Source: Shewanella sp. ANA-3
Lineage (GTDB): Bacteria; Pseudomonadota; Gammaproteobacteria; Enterobacterales; Shewanellaceae
Reading direction: 5' to 3'
Assembly: GCF_000203935.1 (NCBI RefSeq)
Contig: NC_008577.1
Coordinates: forward strand, 1,240,001-1,304,000
DNA length: 64,000 nt
Positions within the stretch are counted from its first letter, which is position 1; every line of letters begins with the position of its first letter. Below the pieces are notes generated by a model, which did no database searches, was not told where the DNA came from, and was given only the letters and a program-made list of their open reading frames with translations. Both the position numbers and the translations under genes were made by a program. This document shows, in pieces, positions 17,026 to 26,600 of the stretch.

Positions 17026-17439
17026 TTACATCCCTAGGCTTAATTGGGCGATTAAGTCGGCGGGCATGGGCGCAAGTTGGCGCGCCTGATTCATACACAC
17101 CATTTCAATGGTGGCGGTGACCGCGGGTTTTTTACCATTTGGGCGCCAAATTTCCTGATGCCAGACGGTGCGATATTTACTCTCAAAGTAGAACTTAGTG
17201 CGGATATCGATGATATCGGCAAACTCCACCCCTTCGTGGCACAACATGTCGCTGCGATACACCGCAAAACCCAATTGCTGCTGTTGCCAGAGGTCGCGTA
17301 AGCGCTCGGCGCCAATCACATGCTCACGGGCGCGCTCGAAGTATTTCAAAAAGTTCGGGTGATACACCACGCCAGAAAAATCGGTATCTTCATAGTAAAT
17401 TTGCACAGGGAAAGAATAACTTGGGCTAAATTGCGGCAT
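17026..17439 (-). CDS. YbgC-like hotdog acyl-CoA thioesterase
   Basis: A 137-residue hotdog-fold thioesterase of the YbgC/4-hydroxybenzoyl-CoA group. The active-site stretch YYEDTDFSGVVYHPNFLKYF (about 15-34) has the conserved aspartate at 18 and tyrosine/histidine at 26-27. Length matches YbgC (about 134). Such enzymes cut short-chain or lipid acyl-CoAs or acyl-ACP; YbgC itself lies in the tol-pal operon, which is not present here, so this is either a paralogue or a relocated gene. It is a single minus-strand gene downstream of purA. The substrate cannot be read from the sequence. Confidence 0.8.
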   Translation of the reverse strand: MPQFSPSYSFPVQIYYEDTDFSGVVYHPNFLKYFERAREHVIGAERLRDLWQQQQLGFAVYRSDMLCHEGVEFADIIDIRTKFYFESKYRTVWHQEIWRPNGKKPAVTATIEMVCMNQARQLAPMPADLIAQLSLGM

Positions 17440-17558
17440 GGCGTTTTCGATATGAAGTATGTTGAGTGAGCGCAGTCTAGCGGTTTATCGGGCTAAACAA
17501 AACCCAAGGTGCAGGTAAATTCGGTGGTTAGGATTGAGAATATCTAGACGACACAAAG

Positions 17559-17597
17559 TAAAAAGCCATATTCGCCGAAACGAATATGGCTTTTTTG
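17559..17597. terminator. Rho-independent terminator after purA
   Basis: AAAAAGCCATATTCG and CGAATATGGCTTTTTT form a long stem with a 6-base loop, with T runs on both strands. It ends the minus-strand purA transcript; the thioesterase gene beyond it therefore probably has its own promoter. Confidence 0.88.
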
Positions 17598-17626
17598 TAG
17601 GGTAATCGGTGGCTAAAGCCTAGCGC

Positions 17627-18883
17627 TTAGCGAATGATCATCTGGTCGCGTTCAGGTCCTACAGACACCATGCTCACACGCACACCCATTAAGGCTTCGA
17701 TGCGCTCAACATAATGTTGTGCTGCCTTTGGTAGGCTTTCGAAGGTGCGACAGCCAGTGATGTCTTCGCTCCAGCTTTCCATTTGTTCATACACTGGGCT
17801 TAATGCCGCAGTTTGAGGCCAAATGGGGTTTTCAGTGTGCTCGCCTTCGTAGGCAACACAAATCTTAAGATCTTTCATGCCAGTCAGGCAGTCAATCTTG
17901 GTCAGGGCGATTTCAGTCGCAGCTTGCAGTTCAACACCGTTACGAGTTGCTACCGCATCGAAGTAACCCATATCACGTGGACGACCCGTAGTTGCACCAA
18001 ACTCGTTGGCGTTTTTACGGAAATCATCCTGCTCTTCCATCGCAGTCACTAAGGTGCCAGTACCGACAGATGAGCTGAAGGCTTTCGCTACAGCAATCAC
18101 ACGCTCTGGGCGCAGAGCCGGTAAACCACTACCCAGACCAGCGAAAGCCGCCGTCACGTTAGAAGAGGTAGTGTAAGGATACTCACCGTAAATCAAGTCA
18201 CGACCCGCGCCTAATTGCGCTTCAAATAACAAGTTAGCATCTTGTTTTTGTAAGGCTTTTAATGGCTCTGTCACGTTGCAAATAAATGGACGCCATGGGG
18301 CGGTCACATCCAACAACCATTGGGTCATTTCGGCGGCCGTTTGGCTAAAGTCACAGCTTGGGTACAATGCTTTTAACTGGGGCAGTTTCCAGTCGAGCAT
18401 AAATTGAATGCGTTCTTGCAGCACTTCGGGTTGGTTTAACCAGCCAACCAGAATACCTTTCTTCATTACGCGGTCGCCATAGGCTGGGGCAATCCCTTGA
18501 CGGGTTGAACCATAGGCCAGATCGCCTAAACGTTGTTCTTCTAAGGTATCTTCCAGTGCATGGATAGGTAAGCACAGGGTCGCACGGTCAGAAATGCACA
18601 GTTTAACTTCAATGCCAGCCGCTTCGACTTCGGCGATTTCAACACTGAGTTTTTCTGGGCTGATCACCATGCCAGGGCCAAGTACTGCAACGCAGTTTGG
18701 ATTGAAAATACCGCTAGGTAATTGGTGTAATTTAAAGGTGCCAAAGTCGTTAACGACCGTATGGCCTGCGTTGTTACCGCCTTGGAAGCGGACACTCGCT
18801 GCAGCATCTGCGGCTAAATAATCTACGATTCGGCCTTTGCCTTCATCACCCCAATTTGCACCAACAACTACGATAGACGGCAT
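17627..18883 (-). CDS. purA: Adenylosuccinate synthetase, divergent type
   Basis: A 418-residue enzyme joining IMP and aspartate with GTP to adenylosuccinate, the first step to AMP. The catalytic loop GANWGDEGKGR keeps the aspartate, and GGNNAGHTVV keeps the histidine; TSSNVTA and NEFGATTGRPRDMGYFD are also present. Several usual bacterial motifs differ: GSTRQGIAPAYGDR in place of the GTTGRGIGPAYEDK form, EAQLGAGRDLIYGEYPYTTS instead of [20 protein letters not shown], and it is some 14 residues shorter than E. coli PurA. It may be a second, paralogous PurA as found in some marine gammaproteobacteria. The catalytic aspartate argues against a phage PurZ. It is divergent from a LysR regulator, with an inverted repeat between. 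Confidence 0.85.
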   Translation of the reverse strand: MPSIVVVGANWGDEGKGRIVDYLAADAAASVRFQGGNNAGHTVVNDFGTFKLHQLPSGIFNPNCVAVLGPGMVISPEKLSVEIAEVEAAGIEVKLCISDRATLCLPIHALEDTLEEQRLGDLAYGSTRQGIAPAYGDRVMKKGILVGWLNQPEVLQERIQFMLDWKLPQLKALYPSCDFSQTAAEMTQWLLDVTAPWRPFICNVTEPLKALQKQDANLLFEAQLGAGRDLIYGEYPYTTSSNVTAAFAGLGSGLPALRPERVIAVAKAFSSSVGTGTLVTAMEEQDDFRKNANEFGATTGRPRDMGYFDAVATRNGVELQAATEIALTKIDCLTGMKDLKICVAYEGEHTENPIWPQTAALSPVYEQMESWSEDITGCRTFESLPKAAQHYVERIEALMGVRVSMVSVGPERDQMIIR

Positions 18884-18952
18884 AACATCATCTCCACAGG
18901 AATTAAGCGATTATGCTAGACCTGCTTAATGAATAAGAGAAATTAATTATAG

Positions 18953-18967
18953 TTATCGTCGTGATAA
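18953..18967. promoter_or_regulatory. Candidate LysR-type operator between purA and lysR
   Basis: TTATCGTCGTGATAA is a perfect 5-5-5 inverted repeat in the 116-base divergent gap. Position and form suit binding by the adjacent LysR protein and control of purA, which is an inference. Confidence 0.5.
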
Positions 18968-18999
18968 GGAAATCATATATCATAGGGTGAGCTGAATGG

Positions 19000-19908
19000 A
19001 TGGAGATGAATGCGATGCTCGAACTTCATTGGTTAAAGACCTTCGTGACCTTAGCCGAGTGTAAGCACTTCGGAAAGGCGGCAGCGGCGCTGCATATGAC
19101 GCAGCCCAATGTCAGCTTGCATATCAAACAACTGGAGCAGAATACTCGAGTTAAGTTGATTGAGCGCAATCCGTTTAGGCTAACTCAGGCTGGGTTTCGT
19201 TTACTCGAGAGCAGCCAGAAGACCTTGATGGAACTGCAAGTGTGTCAGGCGGATCTCAATGCCATCAACGATCTCAGTCAAGGTACCTTGACCATAGCGG
19301 CCAGCGATATCATTTCGCGTTTGCTGCTTATTCAGCCATTTCAGTTATTTAAAGCGGAATTCCCCGGGATTGATTTTTCCCTGCTTAATACCACGTCTTC
19401 CCAAGCCTCAGAATTAGTGACTAATGCCGAAGCGGATTTAGGCTTTGTGATCGCGCAAAAGGAGAGTCAGCCGCTGCATTTTACCGAGTTACAGCAAATC
19501 AAATGGTGTGCCCTTGGGGATAATTTGCACCTGTGGCAGCAAAGCCAAGCCAGCCATGATACGCCCCATGCGGAGCGGCCGACTTTGATTCTGCTCGGCC
19601 ATGATACCCGTACCCGTGAGTTGCTCGATCCCGCATTACCGACCTTAAATTTACCCCGTTATCGGATCATGGAAGTCGGCAGTGTGGATGCGCAAATCGA
19701 TTGGGCCGAAGCGGGCTTTGGGGTGGCGATTGTGCCTGAGTTTTCGATTTACACTAAGACGCACTTAAAGAGTAAAGTCACGCCATTGCCACAGTTTCCG
19801 AGCACCAGTTTGGGCTACATAGTGCGGCAGAATCAGATCCTATCGAAAGCGATTAAGCAGCTGCTACATTGGGTGAATCAAGAGATTATCCGTACCCAAG
19901 GCAGCTAA
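19000..19908 (+). CDS. LysR family transcriptional regulator (divergent from purA)
   Basis: A 302-residue LysR protein with an N-terminal winged helix-turn-helix at about 8-65 (LKTFVTLAECKHFGKAAAAL, MTQPNVSLHIKQLEQ) and an effector-binding domain at about 95-295. The effector is not known. The first ATG (19000) has AGGGTGAG before it; a later ATG at 19015 (MLELHWLKTF) is preceded by GGAG and fits the usual LysR start as well, so five residues are uncertain. It faces away from purA and likely controls it and itself. A LysR-controlled purA would be unusual, since purine genes are normally under PurR. Confidence 0.82.
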   Translation: MEMNAMLELHWLKTFVTLAECKHFGKAAAALHMTQPNVSLHIKQLEQNTRVKLIERNPFRLTQAGFRLLESSQKTLMELQVCQADLNAINDLSQGTLTIAASDIISRLLLIQPFQLFKAEFPGIDFSLLNTTSSQASELVTNAEADLGFVIAQKESQPLHFTELQQIKWCALGDNLHLWQQSQASHDTPHAERPTLILLGHDTRTRELLDPALPTLNLPRYRIMEVGSVDAQIDWAEAGFGVAIVPEFSIYTKTHLKSKVTPLPQFPSTSLGYIVRQNQILSKAIKQLLHWVNQEIIRTQGS

Positions 19909-19923
19909 TGGCGGTTTGAAGGG

Positions 19924-20742
19924 TTACTTAGTGCTAAGCAGTTGTTGATACTGTCCATTGGCTTTTAACTGGGTTAAGCCCAGATCTAGCTCTTTAGCGA
20001 GTTGTGCGGCTTTGGGGTTTTCCTTCGAAAAGGCCAGATAAATCTCGCTGCTGTGGTTGTTAAAGGCGGGGATCACATCGTCACTGACGCCCATTTTTTG
20101 CAGGTTTTCCTGTGCGACTAAGTCGAACATAACTGCCGCATCGACTCGGCCAATCATCAACAGATTAATCAGTTGCTGTTGGTTAGCGACCGTGATGACA
20201 TTCAGTTGGCGCTGTTTCACCAGTTCGGGAAACTCATCGCCATACTCATAACTTTTTATGACCCCGACTATGCTGCCTTTGGGAATTTCCCATTTATTGG
20301 CGGCGATGAGCGGGCGTTGTTTGCGTTGATAAAAAGAGGCTTTCGCCACAAATAGCGGCGTGTTACCAAACACAAACCGTTGCTCGGTACTCGCCTCGCG
20401 GGTCACGTTAAAGACTCCATCGACGGCGCCTTTTTCGGCCATCATAAGGGCGCGGCTATAGGGCACGACTAGGCTGTTGACTTCCACTTGAGATTGTTTG
20501 AATGCTGCCGCGATAAGGCGATGGGAGATCCCTTGGCCAAACTGATTGGCAAACGGTGGCCAGCTGTCTTCGGCGGCTAAGGTGATGCTATGGCCTACGG
20601 CTTGTGGGCTACTTTGGCTTTCTTGGGCAAAGGAGGAGTGGCTTGTGGCAGAGAATAAAAATAAGCAAGCCGCAATCAACAACGTCAGCGGGTTATTTAT
20701 TACTCGCTGAAATTCATTCCTTGTTGGGCTGCAAACACGCAT
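19924..20742 (-). CDS. Periplasmic solute-binding family 3 protein
   Basis: A 272-residue exported protein with signal peptide near residues 17-41 (NNPLTLLIAACLFLFSATSHSSFAQ) and the SBP_bac_3 fold in the rest. The early AAEDSWPPFANQFGQG segment is the ligand-pocket start of this family, which binds amino acids or similar small molecules. No permease or ATPase gene is near, so it may act as a stand-alone sensor or have a distant partner. It is convergent with the LysR gene, 15 bases apart. It is not closely similar to the second such protein at 35514. Confidence 0.75.
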   Translation of the reverse strand: MRVCSPTRNEFQRVINNPLTLLIAACLFLFSATSHSSFAQESQSSPQAVGHSITLAAEDSWPPFANQFGQGISHRLIAAAFKQSQVEVNSLVVPYSRALMMAEKGAVDGVFNVTREASTEQRFVFGNTPLFVAKASFYQRKQRPLIAANKWEIPKGSIVGVIKSYEYGDEFPELVKQRQLNVITVANQQQLINLLMIGRVDAAVMFDLVAQENLQKMGVSDDVIPAFNNHSSEIYLAFSKENPKAAQLAKELDLGLTQLKANGQYQQLLSTK

Positions 20743-20945
20743 CTTATTTCCGTATCATCCTATTCCTAATCGGAAATTTATATCATAAGTGCCTATAACG
20801 AACCTAATGATTTTGCGATTTGTGATGTGGCCGAGATTGTTTATGACAAAACGAGTTAGGCCATAAAACTGTGATCTTAAGTTGTGACTTTTGGTTTTTT
20901 AATTATTAGGATTATCTGATTGAAAAAAAACTAATGGAGTAAGTC

Positions 20946-21374
20946 ATGGCGGATAAAGTCGTTGAAGTCACCACACATATGGGAAGCGGTTGGAAGGTTA
21001 CGGCGCAGGTACGTGAGCATTTGCTGATTATCGATCAACCCAGCGCGACCAATGAAGGCGCTAATCCCTTAGAGACCTTTTTATTTTCGCTCGGAGGCTG
21101 CATCTCGGCGATTGCTAAGATGGTTGCGCGTGAGCGCAATATCACCATTCACCAGTTCGATGTGCATGTCAGAGCCGTGATGAATTCGGCGGGATTACTA
21201 GGCCAGCCTTCGGATGATCCTGTGGGGTTTAAAGAAATTGCCATCAATGCCAGCATTGATGCTGACTTAACCGATGCACAAAAGAGCGAGTTTTTAGATA
21301 CCGTGTGTAACCGTTGTCCTGTCCACGACAATCTGCTGCGTCCAAGCTTAGTCACTCACCAAGTTCAGCACTAA
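20946..21374 (+). CDS. OsmC family protein
   Basis: A 142-residue OsmC/Ohr-like protein. The family reduces organic hydroperoxides through a cysteine pair. Here the first cysteine is C52 in the helix SLGGCISAIAKMVARERN and the second lies in VCNRCPVHDNL (C121, C124), as in the YhfA/OsmC-like branch. GGAG precedes the ATG by about seven bases. It is a single gene with its own terminator, convergent with tetR. Peroxide reduction is family knowledge; this branch is less studied than OsmC and Ohr proper. Confidence 0.82.
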   Translation: MADKVVEVTTHMGSGWKVTAQVREHLLIIDQPSATNEGANPLETFLFSLGGCISAIAKMVARERNITIHQFDVHVRAVMNSAGLLGQPSDDPVGFKEIAINASIDADLTDAQKSEFLDTVCNRCPVHDNLLRPSLVTHQVQH

Positions 21375-21406
21375 TCTCAAGATTAATTTCGATAGCGGCT
21401 TAAAAG

Positions 21407-21436
21407 CATAAACCCCAGAGTTTGCTGGGGTTTATG
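21407..21436. terminator. Hairpin between convergent osmC-like and tetR genes
   Basis: CATAAACCCCAG and CTGGGGTTTATG form a perfect 12-bp stem with a 6-base loop, placed between the two converging stops. Confidence 0.8.
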
Positions 21437-21462
21437 TCAATGATTATCAGCTAGTCGCACTA

Positions 21463-22080
21463 TCACGCATTATTTTTCGGAAAGTTGGCTAACACTAGCT
21501 CGGCGACTTTGCGTAATTCTCCGGGGCATATGCCATTGGTGGCTTGCACTGCCATGCCTTGCAGCACTGTGCCAATGTATCGAGACAGCAGCAGCGGATC
21601 GGCATCTGCGGGTAAATCGCCTTCATCCTTTGCCCGTTGCAGACGTTGGCATAGTGCCTGTTCTCCGTCACGGCGGCGGGTAATTAATGTATCTTTGATC
21701 GCTTGTCCGGCTTCGCTACAGGCGAGGGCGCCTTGAACAATTAAGCAGCCTTGGGGGTGACTCTCATCCACTAAAGATGATGCAGCGCCATAGAGCATGG
21801 CCTCAACCACTTGATAGGCGGTTTCTTTTTCAAGCGAAGGATAGAAAAATGCACAGGGTCGCTGCTCGTATAACTCGATCGCTTTCAGAAACAGCTGCTC
21901 TTTATTACCAAAGGCGGCATATAGGCTGGGTTTGTTGATGCCCATGGCCTGAGTCAGATCGGTTAACGATGTACCTTCAAAACCTTTTTGCCAGAAGACT
22001 TCCAAGGCTTTGGCCAATGCATCGTCGGCGTCGAAGGCTCGTGGGCGACCTACGCAGGGCGTCTGGGTGACGGTTGACAT
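21463..22080 (-). CDS. TetR family repressor, likely of the adjacent RND pump
   Basis: About 205 residues. The N-terminal DNA-binding domain is clear: GRPRAFDADDALAKALEVFW, QKGFEGTSLTDLTQAMGI and NKPSLYAAFGNKEQLFLKAI. The C-terminal part is the variable ligand and dimer domain. I start at ATG 22080, since GAGGAG lies seven bases before it; a second ATG directly upstream (22083) is possible. It is divergent from the efflux operon, and a palindrome TACCAGTCGGTA sits on that operon's promoter, so repression lifted by a pump substrate is the natural model. The inducer is not known. Confidence 0.85.
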   Translation of the reverse strand: MSTVTQTPCVGRPRAFDADDALAKALEVFWQKGFEGTSLTDLTQAMGINKPSLYAAFGNKEQLFLKAIELYEQRPCAFFYPSLEKETAYQVVEAMLYGAASSLVDESHPQGCLIVQGALACSEAGQAIKDTLITRRRDGEQALCQRLQRAKDEGDLPADADPLLLSRYIGTVLQGMAVQATNGICPGELRKVAELVLANFPKNNA

Positions 22081-22301
22081 CATTAGGCTCCTCAATTCTC
22101 AATTGCCCCTAGGATAGACATGGGTTTAGTTCATGTCCAGCCACTCTTGCCAGCTGTCTGCGGGTTAGGTGAGTAACTCATCAAAATATATCGTCCATTC
22201 AAGCCCACATAGCACGTTCGCTGTGGCTAATTACCTCAAAGGCTTAACTACATAGTTTCAAGCTGTCACAAAAAATTAAATACTCATCGGTACAAAATAA
22301 G

Positions 22302-22364
22302 TTGACAGGGTCATTTTACACTATATATTACCGCCCAGTACATAATATTTTTTACCAGTCGGTA
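22302..22364 (+). promoter_or_regulatory. Promoter of the RND efflux operon with TetR operator
   Basis: A strong sigma-70 promoter is visible: TTGACA at 22302-22307, a 16-base spacer and TATATT at 22324-22329. The palindrome TACCAGTCGGTA at 22353-22364 lies just past the expected start of transcription, and the related TACCGCCCAGTA at 22329-22340 overlaps the -10 end. Two TACC...GGTA-type sites here fit TetR binding that blocks RNA polymerase. The region between the tetR start and the adaptor start (22081-22442) holds no gene. Confidence 0.7.
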
Positions 22365-22442
22365 TTTATTGGTTTTGACCGAGTGTTCATTACTGATGTC
22401 TGTCTTAAACGAGATAAATGCCTGCCACATGAGGATTGTAAG

Positions 22443-23681
22443 ATGAAAAGTAACCAACCTTTACGGATATTGATGTTGACTGCCGTGGCGGCTTTTGTCC
22501 TTTCGGCCTGTGGTGAACCCGAAGCCCAGCAGGGGCAAGCACCGGGTGCACCTAAGGTCGATGTTGCGCAGGTATTGCATGAGCGCGTTACCGAGTGGGA
22601 TGAATTTACCGGCCGTTTGCAGGCGCCAGAGAGTGTGACCTTAGTGCCACGCGTATCTGGCTATATCGCGTCGGTAAACTTTAAAGAAGGCGCCTTAGTG
22701 AAAAAAGGCGATGTGCTATTCCATATCGATGCGAGTGTGTTCGAAGCGGAAGTGGCCCGGTTAAGAGCAGATCTTGCTAGCGCGCTCTCTGCTGAGCAAC
22801 TGGCCACTAACGACTTAGAACGTGCCCGTAAACTCTTTGCCCAAAAGGCGGTATCTGCAGAATTACTCGATACCCGTGAGTCTAACAAACGTCAAACCAC
22901 GGCGGCCGTAGCCTCTGTAAAAGCTGCGCTGCTGCGCGCTGAGTTGGACTTGGATTACACCCAAGTGCGCGCGCCGATTGATGGCCGAGCCTCCTACGCC
23001 AATGTCACTGCGGGTAACTATGTGTCTGCGGGGCAGAGTGTGTTAACCAGCTTAGTATCGACCGCCAGCATGTATGCCTACTTCGATGTGGATGAGCAAA
23101 CCTATCTGAAATACGTCAAGTTAACCGCCGAGAAAAAGCGTAAAGACCCTCGTGCCGGCGACAATCCCGTGTATATGGCGCTGGCTAACGAGCGCGAATA
23201 TCAACACATAGGCCTAGTGGACTTTGTCGATAACTCGATGGATAGACAGACGGGCACTATTCGAGTACGCGCCACGTTTAGCAATGAAGACAACAGCTTG
23301 CTCCCAGGTCTGTTCGCCAGATTACGTACCGCCGGTAGCGGCGCCTATGACGGCATCTTAATTGACGATAAAGCCGTGGGCACGGATCTGAACAACAAGT
23401 TCGTGTTAGTGGTGGCAAACGATGGCACTGTTGAGTATCGCGGCGTCACCCTAGGTGAAAAAGTTCAAGGTTTACGCATTGTTAAGCAAGGTTTAGCGGC
23501 AGACGACAAAATCGTCGTCAATGGCATGCAAAGGGTTCGTCCTAAGATGCAAATTGAGCCACACCTGGTTGATATGGCCGACAGCGAACAGCTAGAGGCG
23601 CTTCGTCAAGCTCAATTACTGCTTGATAAACATCAAGAAAATATCACCACTCCAGACGTTGAAGTAGCGAGCCGCGGTTAA
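22443..23681 (+). CDS. RND efflux periplasmic adaptor lipoprotein (MexE/AcrA type)
   Basis: A 412-residue membrane fusion protein. MKSNQPLRILMLTAVAAFVL then SAC gives a lipoprotein signal with the lipid cysteine at 23. Next come the biotinyl-lipoyl domain (about 60-95 and 185-220), a helical hairpin at about 100-180 (RLRADLASALSAEQLATNDL), a beta-barrel and a membrane-proximal domain. It links the inner-membrane pump with a TolC-type outer channel, which is not encoded nearby. The start at 22443 has GAGG before it; a longer frame from 22302 runs through the promoter and is rejected. The permease gene follows after 13 bases. Confidence 0.88.
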   Translation: MKSNQPLRILMLTAVAAFVLSACGEPEAQQGQAPGAPKVDVAQVLHERVTEWDEFTGRLQAPESVTLVPRVSGYIASVNFKEGALVKKGDVLFHIDASVFEAEVARLRADLASALSAEQLATNDLERARKLFAQKAVSAELLDTRESNKRQTTAAVASVKAALLRAELDLDYTQVRAPIDGRASYANVTAGNYVSAGQSVLTSLVSTASMYAYFDVDEQTYLKYVKLTAEKKRKDPRAGDNPVYMALANEREYQHIGLVDFVDNSMDRQTGTIRVRATFSNEDNSLLPGLFARLRTAGSGAYDGILIDDKAVGTDLNNKFVLVVANDGTVEYRGVTLGEKVQGLRIVKQGLAADDKIVVNGMQRVRPKMQIEPHLVDMADSEQLEALRQAQLLLDKHQENITTPDVEVASRG

Positions 23682-23694
23682 GGAATCCAACAGA

Positions 23695-26600
23695 ATGTTG
23701 TCGCAGTTTTTTATTAAAAGACCGATATTTGCAGCCGTTCTCTCGCTGCTGTTTTTTATCACAGGGGCGATTGCCGTCTGGCAATTACCCATTACCGAAT
23801 ACCCTGAAGTGGTGCCTCCGACGGTCGTGGTAACCGCCAACTACCCTGGCGCTAACCCTAAAGTCATCGCTGAAACGGTTGCCTCGCCTTTAGAGCAGGA
23901 AATCAACGGTGTCGAAGACATGCTGTATATGTCATCGCAGGCAACGTCCGATGGACGCATGACCTTGACCATCACCTTTGCCATTGGCACCGATGTGGAC
24001 AGGGCGCAAACCCAAGTACAGAGCCGGGTTGACCGTGCTATGCCACGTTTGCCGCAGGAGGTTCAACGCCTGGGGATTGTGACCGAAAAATCTTCGCCAG
24101 ACTTAACCATGGTGGTGCATTTACTGTCGCCGGATAACCGTTATGACATGCTGTATTTGTCTAACTACGCGGCGCTCAACGTAAAAGATGAGTTAGCGCG
24201 TATCAAAGGCGTGGGCGCGGTGCGTTTATTCGGTGCGGGCGAATATAGTCTGCGGATCTGGCTTGACCCGAATAAAGTCTCGGCGCTTGGCATGTCGCCA
24301 GCTGAAATTATTGCCGCGGTACGTGAGCAAAATCAGCAAGCGGCAGCGGGCAGTTTAGGGGCGCAGCCTAGCGGTAATGCCGACTTCCAACTCTTGATTA
24401 ACGTTAAGGGGCGTCTGACTGAACTGTCAGAATTCGAAGACATCATCATCAAGGTCGGTCAAAACGGTGAGGTGATCCGTCTTAAGGATGTGGCCCGTGT
24501 CGAACTCGGTGCAACCAGCTATGCGCTGCGTTCATTGCTGGATAACAAGGACGCGGTAGCGATCCCAGTGTTCCAAGCATCAGGCTCGAATGCGATTCAA
24601 ATCTCCGACGATGTGCGCGCCGAAATGGCAAGACTGGCGAAGTCTTTCCCCGAAGGGCTGCAATACGAGATTGTGTACGACCCGACTGTGTTTGTGCGTG
24701 GCTCTATCCATGCGGTAGTGAAAACCCTGCTCGAAGCCGTGCTCTTAGTGGTACTCGTGGTGGTGCTGTTTCTGCAGACTTGGCGCGCCTCGATTATTCC
24801 GCTTGTGGCCGTGCCTGTGTCTTTGGTGGGTACCTTCGCCTTTATGCACTTGATGGGTTTCTCGCTGAATGCGCTGTCGCTGTTTGGTCTGGTGCTGGCC
24901 ATCGGGATTGTGGTCGACGATGCCATCGTGGTGGTAGAAAACGTGGAGCGAAATATCGCTTCGGGTTTAAGCCCTATTGCCGCAACACAAAAAGCCATGA
25001 AGGAAGTGACTGGGCCGATTGTGGCAACCACCTTAGTGTTGGCCGCGGTGTTTATTCCGACCGCCTTTATGAGCGGATTAACGGGGCAGTTTTATAAGCA
25101 GTTTGCACTGACTATTACGATTTCGACCTTTATTTCGGCCATTAACTCGCTCACCTTGAGCCCAGCGTTATCGGCGTTGTTACTCAAGGGGCATGATGCG
25201 CCTAAGGATGCGCTCACTCGGTTAATGGATAAGCTGTTTGGTGGCTGGTTATTTACACCCTTTAACCGCTTATTCAACCGTGCCTCAGAAGGTTATGGCT
25301 ATTTAGTACGTAAGGTGATCCGTTTTGGCGGCATCATCGGACTAGTGTATCTGGGCATGGTTGCGCTTACGGGCGTGCAATTTGTAAATACCCCAACGGG
25401 CTATGTGCCAGGACAGGATAAACAGTATTTAGTGGCATTTGCCCAATTACCGGATGCGGCCTCACTCGAGCGTACCGATGCGGTGATCAAGAAAATGTCC
25501 GACATCGCCTTAAATCACCCCGGTGTGGCGCACTCTATTGCCTTCCCCGGTCTGAGTATTAACGGTTTTACCAATAGTCCTAACTCGGGCGTGGTGTTTG
25601 TTGCCCTAGATGATTTTGAGTTACGTAAGAGTCCTGAACTGTCGGCGAATGCGATTGCTGGCCAATTAAATCAGCAATTTGCTGGTATTCAGGATGCGTT
25701 TATTGCCATCTTCCCGCCGCCACCTGTGCAAGGCCTCGGCACTATTGGAGGGTTCCGTCTGCAAATTCAAGACAGAGCCAACCTTGGTTATGAGGCCTTG
25801 TATCAGGTGACCCAACAAGTGATGTACAAGGCGTGGGCCGATCCACAATTAGCGGGGATTTTCTCTAGCTATCAAGTGAACGTGCCACAACTTGAACTGG
25901 ATATCGATCGGACTAAAGCGAAACAGCAGGCAGTGTCGCTCGATCAAATTTTCCAGACATTACAAACCTATATGGGCTCGACCTATGTCAACGACTTCAA
26001 TCGTTTCGGTCGAACCTATCAGGTGAATATGCAGGCCGACGAAGCATTCCGTCAAAGCCCGCAGCAAATTAGCCAGCTAAAAGTGCCGAATGTGAATGGC
26101 GATATGATCCCACTCGGCTCCTTTATTAACGTGAGTCAGAGCGCGGGGCCCGATCGTGTGATGCACTATAACGGTTTCACCACGGCTGAGATTAACGGTG
26201 GCCCGGCACCCGGTGTGAGTTCGGGGCAAGCGCAGGCTGCGATTGAGAAAATCCTCGCCGAGACTTTGCCGATAGGCATGACCTACGAGTGGACTGAGCT
26301 GACCTATCAGCAGATCCTCGCCGGTAACACAGGCTTGTTAGTGTTCCCTCTGGTGATCCTGCTGGTGTTTATGGTGCTGGCGGCGCAGTACGAGAGTTTG
26401 AGTTTACCATTGGCGATTATCTTAATTATCCCAATGACCTTACTCTCAGCGCTCAGTGGCGTGCTTATCTATGGCGGTGATAATAATATTTTCACCCAGA
26501 TTGGTCTTATCGTCCTCGTAGGCTTAGCGACCAAGAACGCGATTCTGATTGTCGAATTTGCCAAGGAAAAACAAGACCATGGTATGGAAGTCATGGAGTC

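Noticed and set aside
17627..18883. PurA as a phage-type PurZ (2-aminoadenine synthesis)
   Set aside because: The catalytic aspartate in WGDEGKG is kept, whereas PurZ proteins lack it; no phage genes are near.
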